64,000 bases of DNA from NCBI GenBank assembly GCA_022495005.1, contig JAGYXB010001095.1, positions 1,240,001-1,304,000 on the forward strand, written 5' to 3'. The DNA comes from Rhyacophila brunnea (taxonomy: Eukaryota > Arthropoda > Insecta > Trichoptera > Rhyacophilidae). Position 1 is the stretch's first letter. Each line of letters starts with the position of its first letter. A program made the translations under genes and the position numbers. Positions 57,576-64,000 of this stretch are shown in pieces. The notes below the pieces were generated by a model. The model searched no databases. It was not told the DNA's origin and worked only from the letters and a program-made list of their open reading frames with translations.

Positions 57576-60500
57576 ATTTTCTTTTCCAGAAGATTCGTCC
57601 ATATTAATGTCACTGTAATTAACGCATCTTAAATTCCTTAAACTGACAGATTTATAAATGTTGCTGTCCTCAAACGAACGGCAAAGGGTGCGCAGTATAC
57701 AAACCAGAGAAACACATTACCCCAGCGTCATTATGAGAGAAAAAAAGTATAGTATTTATCCATGGAAATATCAACGGTAAATGTAGTGCAGTAAGACGCT
57801 GCATTTCATGGGTTAAAAACCTCTTTTATGATATGAGTTTAACTCCAGTTGGCAGCCGATAAAATAAAGATGACCCTAAGTGTAGCTGACATCCGATAGG
57901 GGATAACACGAGAGATATAATTTGTCGTTATTTTTATCGGTCAATATCTTTAATTACTACCTAATGGGTACTTAATATGCGACTGTCGGTAAATTCACAA
58001 TTATTAAGGGTAGCAGTCACAAAGTTAGTTTACTCCATATTTTTTTATTCCGAGATAATTATAAAAAAAAACTACTGTTATATTAAGGATAACAATTAGA
58101 ATATTATTTGCTTTGACATACTTTATTAGTATCGTTATTAATAATTTAATCAAACAATATATTGAAGAATACGCACTATTTAAAAATATATTAGTCTTCA
58201 TTAAAAACTCATAAATCAGAACAAAATAAGAAAAAAAATGTGATTTACACTATGTATATATAACGTATCTTTACTGATTCATCAGCAAAAACAATAGTTA
58301 TGTAGTCAAACATGTTTATTATGAAAAGAAACTATTTATTTAAACAAACATAAACCTAAACGTTTAACCGGTAATACCGAAGCCGGGAATGCGAACCCTT
58401 ACCGGCACAGCTGCATTAAAAACGTTACAACTGTGACGGCTTACGGGGGGATTCTTTTAAGAGTCCACAAAGTTAAACCAGGGTCACCTGCGACCCGCCG
58501 GTGAATCCTCAAAATATTACTTTGAACGACGTCATTTTATCGAATTGTAGACAAGTTATATTCGTTTGATATTCATCGTATTGTGCATATAACATTTTAA
58601 TGATGGTTTATTTCTTAGAATATTCTCAAAATGCGAACTTCTTAAGGACACAAAATAGTCTTTGACTTCAAACAGTGACAACCTTCTACGAATTCTATAG
58701 ATACCTATATGAATTTTGATAAATATCATGGTGTATTTTAGTATTGTCTAATTTATTAGAGTTTATGAGATACCTTAATATCCCTCGCAGGTATTATGAA
58801 AGGAAAAGATAAGTCTAAAATTACTACAATATAATATAAAAGCCAAAATAAGATCAACTTTTGGACAATTTTGCATGGGAATATTGTTGTGAAGTACCTA
58901 TTAGTATTAAGTATTTAATGTACATGCATTAATTCGACTGATTTTTCTTCTCATGTATTTTTAATATCAAATAAATTATGCAATTAAAAACTTTTAAAAA
59001 CTATTTTTATTATTTAACAGCACCATATTTTTGTTCAAGATTTTTTTTAAATACGACAATAGTCTAGTAACTTCCATACGGGCTCGTATGGTATTCAAAT
59101 CCTGTCGAAATAAATAAATGCCACCGTACTAGTGAAATTATAGTTTTTTAATGCAACTCATATGTACCTACTATATGTGACTATTCAAAATCTACGACTA
59201 ATTGTATCTGGACGATTGCTTTTTCTATTGTATTTTTCTTTTCTTGTATTGCCTATCTTCTCTATATAGGTATATTATTTATTTATGTTTTCTATGTTTT
59301 TTTTTCTATTTTCCTTATGATGACTACTAATGTATTTTTCTTTTATAACCATTTTTTACATTATATATTTTACAGCTGTACCTTATATTTGATGTAATTT
59401 ATTTTGATTTGTTATGCTTTTTGTGTCCGCCTGTTATTGGGACCATCACAAATTAATTTATTATATATTATAAATAGACTTATTCTCTGTGGTGGATCAT
59501 GTTGGTTGAGGTAAATAAATTTAAAAAAATATATACGGCCAACAATGAGAGAGGTGTTTTCAGATTTAGTCCAAACTTTCTTTAAGCCATAAAAACTTTT
59601 AAAACCTAAGGTCCTAAGAGAAAGTATACGTTTAAGAGGATGTAATGAATGAAATATGATAAATAAAAGATTTAAACAATAATATTGCAATTTTAAAACT
59701 GAGCCTATATTAATACGATGTTTAATAAGTAAAGATGCTAATATAATGTTCGTTTTATTAATTAATGTTGGTAAAAAAACCTCTCTCTTACTGCGCTCAC
59801 AAATTCTGACTACTAATCGTGTCCCGTAACGTTTAATTCCCTATTATTTTCACAATATTAGAGAATTTAAAAATATAAATAAATTAATATATACTTACGC
59901 TTATTGAAAATTTTTCATCGTTTTTGTCTATATGTTTTGTTAATTATTCTAAGAATAACTAAAATGTAAACTACTAAGATGGAGTGTATATAACATGAAA
60001 TTAATATAAAATATTGAAGAATGTTTGTAATATTACTTGACATCACAGTAGAGGTAAGGTTAATAATATTATAATACATTTTGATATTTTATAGAAAGTG
60101 AAACGCTGCAAAGAATATCGCTACAAGGTTGTATACATAAACGTGAAATTGCGAACGAATACATAAGGGACACAGGTACTTCCATATGGGCATTCGATTT
60201 AGATATTTCGTTCAATAACTAAAAAAATATCAATTTATTCTATTACGCTGTTCCACTTCAAAACGAAACGCCATAGAATTCGCCTGCCAGCCGTTTCACG
60301 TTTAAAAAGTGTGCTTTAGATTTTATCGAGCGGAGTCGACGCGTATAGATCGTTGCATGCAAGAATTCCTGTGTCATAATGTTTCTCTTTACCTGTCATC
60401 TATGTTAATCCATCTAACTCGGTAATAAACCAAAGCTTTTGTTTTCAAATCAAAATATTATTAAGGCCACGCGCAGACATAGCCACTAACCATAGCTATT

Positions 60501-61119
60501 GTTGATAGGCAGATGCTGCGGACTTAATTTCAAATACCTACTGTTAGTATAGATTATAGAATTTTCGCACACAGTACGTGGTCCGAGTCGAACGTATGCG
60601 ACATTGGAAGTCCAAAAATCCCCAGCTAGTCGATGCGATTGACCCCCGCTCTTACCACGCACACTTACAGCGCCTCGTCGCTTCTACCACTTATGTTCAG
60701 ATATTCCGCACTTAGATTCTAGCAGTGAATAATTGACAGTCTCAGCACGTGAACATGCTCACCTGCAGGTAATTACGACCTGCCGCAACCATAAATGGTT
60801 CCGTATGCGTGTAGACTAAGCCGTTAAATGTAATCTAACTGACCGATTTTAATAATTTAAATGTAAATAAAATATGTTTTTGTAGTCATTCTCTTATAAC
60901 TGAGTATTTGTGACATTTCGAAATGAAGCCATCTTCTACACGACCAAGACCTTCCACGCCTCACAGTTATCTACCAGCTACCTCAGTAGTTATATAGCGC
61001 AAACTGGTCTGTATCGGGAAGCCGGTGTGTATGAACGGGAAAACGGAAGCGCTCGCAAGCCGAAATGCGCTGTAAAAGTCTATACCGCGCAGGCAAGTCG
61101 CTGCCTTCTAGCCGGCGCT
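57576..61119. other. Non-coding stretch with CG-richer patches
   Basis: No gene recognised over about 3.5 kb. CG-richer patches lie at 58,360-58,510 and 60,560-60,800; the latter includes CACGTG and the palindrome ACCTGCAGGT followed by TAATTAC, E-box and homeodomain-like words. ATTCAAATCCTGTCG near 59,094 may be a worn SINE box B. The 84-codon frame at 60,910-61,164 runs into repeat E and has no known domain. Confidence 0.35.
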
Positions 61120-61491
61120 TTAAGAGCATACTTCAATGAAACGGCAAATAATTTTCAACTATAGGTGCGACGAAATTTTGGACTCGCTGGCAATCGGAGA
61201 TCGAAAGTCGAGCTGTGAACACATCAATTTGTTTCGTGTTGGCGACGGGGGTATTAATTCTTATATCGTGTAAAGATGACTAAAAAACGTTACCCATTTA
61301 CTATAAAAAGAAAACATGTCAATGAATATATTATTATTGTTACTAATAGAACAATTAACAGAACATTAAAAGGACGCACGTTAAATTTTTATGACAAATT
61401 ATATTTCGTTCGGTTCGGGTCATTTGCGCAATCCGCGCATCGCCTAGTCACGATCTTTTTAGACCATGCCTCAATTGAGGTATAGCCTTAA
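61120..61491 (+). mobile_element. TTAA-ended repeat E, copy 2
   Basis: This 372-bp unit begins TTAAGAGCATAC and ends TATAGCCTTAA, and matches 31,464-31,836 throughout. It keeps an ATG-led 69-codon frame (61,276-61,485, MTKKRYPFTIKRKHVNEYII and onward). In copy 1 the same frame is shifted just after the start, so the frame is probably not under selection. No known domain is seen. TTAA at both tips suggests a TTAA-targeting non-autonomous transposon. Confidence 0.6.
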
Positions 61492-61676
61492 TATTTTACA
61501 GGTTATGTGTTTACAGACACACGGTTGAGAAATGACTGCCTGTTAATAGTAGGCCTGGCAAGGATAGTGATGTGAGGTGAGTAAGACATTTATATTGTAT
61601 TAGGGCTGCTATAAATTGGTCCAACCATATATATAATTATAAAAATTAACATATTTTAAGATAGCATACCTGTGAT

Positions 61677-62376
61677 TAGGGAATCCAATCCCGAGCCAAA
61701 ATTCTGATCCCGGGTTTTCGGGATTACATTTTGACAATCCCGGGATTGGCATTTTTTTCTATTGTTAATATAAAAAAAAAATATTTTCAAATAACATTGA
61801 TAAAATTGGTGAAAAATAAATCTAGTATAATTTATACTATTTAAGACATTTATTGTTAATATCGTTTACCTTAAATCTTGGAAATACACAAGTTTAATGG
61901 AGTAAATAATATTCTAATATAAATAATAATGTGAATTTAATATTAGATTGCTGTTTCTGATAGTAAAGACATAATGAATGGATTAGCGAGATTTAAAATA
62001 GTAAAGCAAATAATCATGGCGTACTTATGGCCTTTCTGCTTCATAAATCTAATTAGTCAGCCAAATATGAAACTGCCGTAAAACGTATGATATCATGGTG
62101 GAATTACTTTGTTAAAACTGTGAAGCATTGTTTTTTTTCCAATCTTTCTCATTTTTAATAATTTATGTGAAAAAATAAAATGAATCGACAACCTACACAT
62201 GGGTATAAATCAAACTTCATTCAAACTCTATTTTATTATTTCTATATTTTCGCTTTTATTTTATTTTCCATAAAAACTGATAAAAAATTCAATCCCGAAA
62301 TCCCGGGATTATGTTTATCAATCCCGGGATTCATAGGTATCTAAAATAGTTCTGGATCCCGGGATTGGAATCCCTA
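61677..62376. mobile_element. hAT MITE with perfect 8-bp target duplication
   Basis: A 700-bp element begins TAGGGAATCCAATCCCGAGC and ends CCCGGGATTGGAATCCCTA. It is flanked by CCTGTGAT on both sides (61,669-61,676 and 62,377-62,384). Further CCCGGGATT words lie inside both ends, giving sub-terminal repeats. No transposase frame. A worn relative lies at 22,636-23,201. Confidence 0.9.
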
Positions 62377-62384
62377 CCTGTGAT

Positions 62385-64000
62385 GTATCTAATGTTTCAT
62401 AATGGTAAAATATTTTTTAATATGTACAAAATTTATGGAGATAAACATCTACCGGAATCTTTCCGTGAGACGAAGGGCTTTGTGGAAACCTTTCATACGT
62501 CCCTATAAACCCTAAGCTCGTTACTTCGATCAGAATCTATCGGTAGAGTTGGAACAGATAAGAGATGTGGGTGGGATCCGGCTTACCCTTCTAGTAAACT
62601 TTTTAGTCCATAAAATCGCCATCAGCTTAAATAAGCCGGGTCATACTGCCTAATATTATCGGAATTTATTTTTTAGAATGGCCTAACTCTTTTACTCCTA
62701 AGCGTCGTCGATTACGTTTTGAAAAATATTACGGAAAAATGTCCAATGCTTCGGCTGTATAACGTTTTACCCCGGCAAAAGCCCTCGTCTATACCAGGGT
62801 CCCGAGACCGAAATCAGAGTTTAAAATACTAATTCTGAAATTGTAAATTCTGCCCGGGAAAAAATTGATACTTATTATTATAATAGCATCATTTTAATGC
62901 AGTTGATTTTATTATATTCCTCCATTTACGAGTATATCTATATTTTTTTTATGGCAAAAATTAAATATGTTGTGTACTGCTGTGTCGTTTTGTTATTTAG
63001 TATTTCGTGCGTTGTTTGGAGGTAAATTTCGTGATATACCAGAGATCTCAGAAACTACCGCTTCTTTTCTAGTATTGTGTAGTAACACAGTTTGAGATGT
63101 GTAGCCATTACATGGACAGCAGGCATTGTCTCTTTCTGTGCCTATATCTTTTTCAGTCCAGTAGGAATATAATATTTACTATGTATTTTCTTATAATAAC
63201 CTTTAAGCTAATAATACCGCCCATAAGGTTTCATCCCCTAAGGATCTAAACCCTAATGAGACCGGAATCATTATCAGGCAGACTCATATAAATATGAACA
63301 GGGTTGATTACGATAAATTTCAACTCCATAAGATAATTTTATAGTCACCCCTTTGACAACTTCCATAACAATAGTTGAGTATAATCATTTAGCCATTAAT
63401 ATAATATATAAATTCTTACATTTTGTCATACATACCATATATGATTAGTTATATAAATTAAACCAATCATCAGCACCATACTCACAGACAGAGATCATTC
63501 GAACTCAGTCCTTTGGCACTTCAAATGATATTTCAAATAAGACTTCTAACAAATGTAATATTTATATTAATAATAATCAGAACACTGATAATTAAAATTT
63601 ATCATACGTATGATACTTTAAGGATAATAAATAAGCACTGAGCAGCATCTTTAAAATAAATGATTAACTTTTTCTATTTTCAAATTTGAAAAAAAATGTA
63701 CCTAGGATTCCAGCGCACGTCCCGGACTAGAGATAAAATCGTCAAAGTCGGCAATAGGACAAATGATAAGCAATACCGTGTAGACCTGCCAATCCATGGA
63801 ATCGTTATTAGTTACTAGTTCGGTATCGCGATGGTAGCAATCGACACTCGAACAAAGAAAATGACAGATGATCGCGCTGGATGACTGCGGAATGAAAGAG
63901 ATGGGACGATTTGATTGCGAGCTTTCTTACTAGGTACTGTGATGAAAACGTTTTCTTGCCTCGACGCGTAGATTCTCAATAGAAACTCAAGCGACGAAAA
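62385..64000. other. Non-coding stretch, partly complex sequence
   Basis: The segments 62,440-62,840 and 63,690-64,000 are less AT-rich and complex in sequence but contain no convincing frame. They could be old repeats without a partner in this window or conserved regulatory DNA. Confidence 0.35.

Noticed and set aside
1..64000. CRISPR array, bacterial operon or phage region
   Set aside because: No regularly spaced short repeats, no tightly packed coding genes and no ribosome-binding-site-led frames; composition and elements are those of an insect nuclear genome.

Overview
The window looks like a piece of an insect nuclear genome. It is strongly AT-rich, it carries the short TAGGTACC-type dispersed words common in aphid and lepidopteran DNA (for example around 529-540), and it is filled with metazoan mobile elements. 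Aphid or other hemipteran is my best guess because of the long TAATATAATATT-type stretches, but a lepidopteran is not excluded. There is no sign of bacterial or phage gene organisation. I find no intact host protein-coding gene, no intact tRNA or rRNA gene and no CRISPR array. Almost every open frame above 60 codons is either chance or a remnant of a retrotransposon.

Layout. 1-300 holds a more GC-rich stretch that could be the edge of an exon. About 2.2-2.85 kb is one copy of a dispersed repeat whose partner lies inverted at 47.5-48.0 kb. 3.5-7.1 kb holds a tRNA-derived SINE, a 5'-truncated LINE with a recognisable but broken reverse transcriptase (4.8-6.6 kb), a second SINE and a 259-bp MITE. 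7.7-11.1 kb has two hAT-type non-autonomous elements, a short hammerhead-family repeat and a second, decayed copy of the LINE tail. 13.5-17.4 kb has a foldback element whose arms carry a hammerhead-ribozyme-like core, a hAT-like element and a second foldback with a different hammerhead-like motif. 18-30 kb holds reverse-transcriptase scraps, SINEs (one interrupted by a 305-bp insertion with a 10-bp target duplication), two adjacent MITEs, a CpG-rich stretch near 27.3 kb and a clean hAT MITE with an 8-bp target duplication. 31-42 kb holds a TTAA-ended repeat, nested MITEs, another CpG-rich stretch near 34.7 kb and an RTE-type LINE tail. 43-50 kb has an RTE-type LINE fragment with a 14-bp target duplication and a retrotransposon remnant split by a SINE. 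55.8-57.2 kb is a nearly perfect 1.4-kb palindrome with about 680-bp arms. 61-62.4 kb has the second TTAA-ended repeat and a 700-bp hAT element with a perfect 8-bp target duplication.

Functionally this is a transposon graveyard, probably an intergenic region or a very large intron. The non-autonomous elements (SINEs, MITEs) would have depended on enzymes made elsewhere in the genome; the retrotransposon reading frames present here are truncated and interrupted. The most notable observations are the hammerhead-like cores inside inverted, Penelope-like repeat units, and the 1.4-kb palindrome, whose transcript would fold into long double-stranded RNA. Element names rest on motifs read by eye; no database search was possible.
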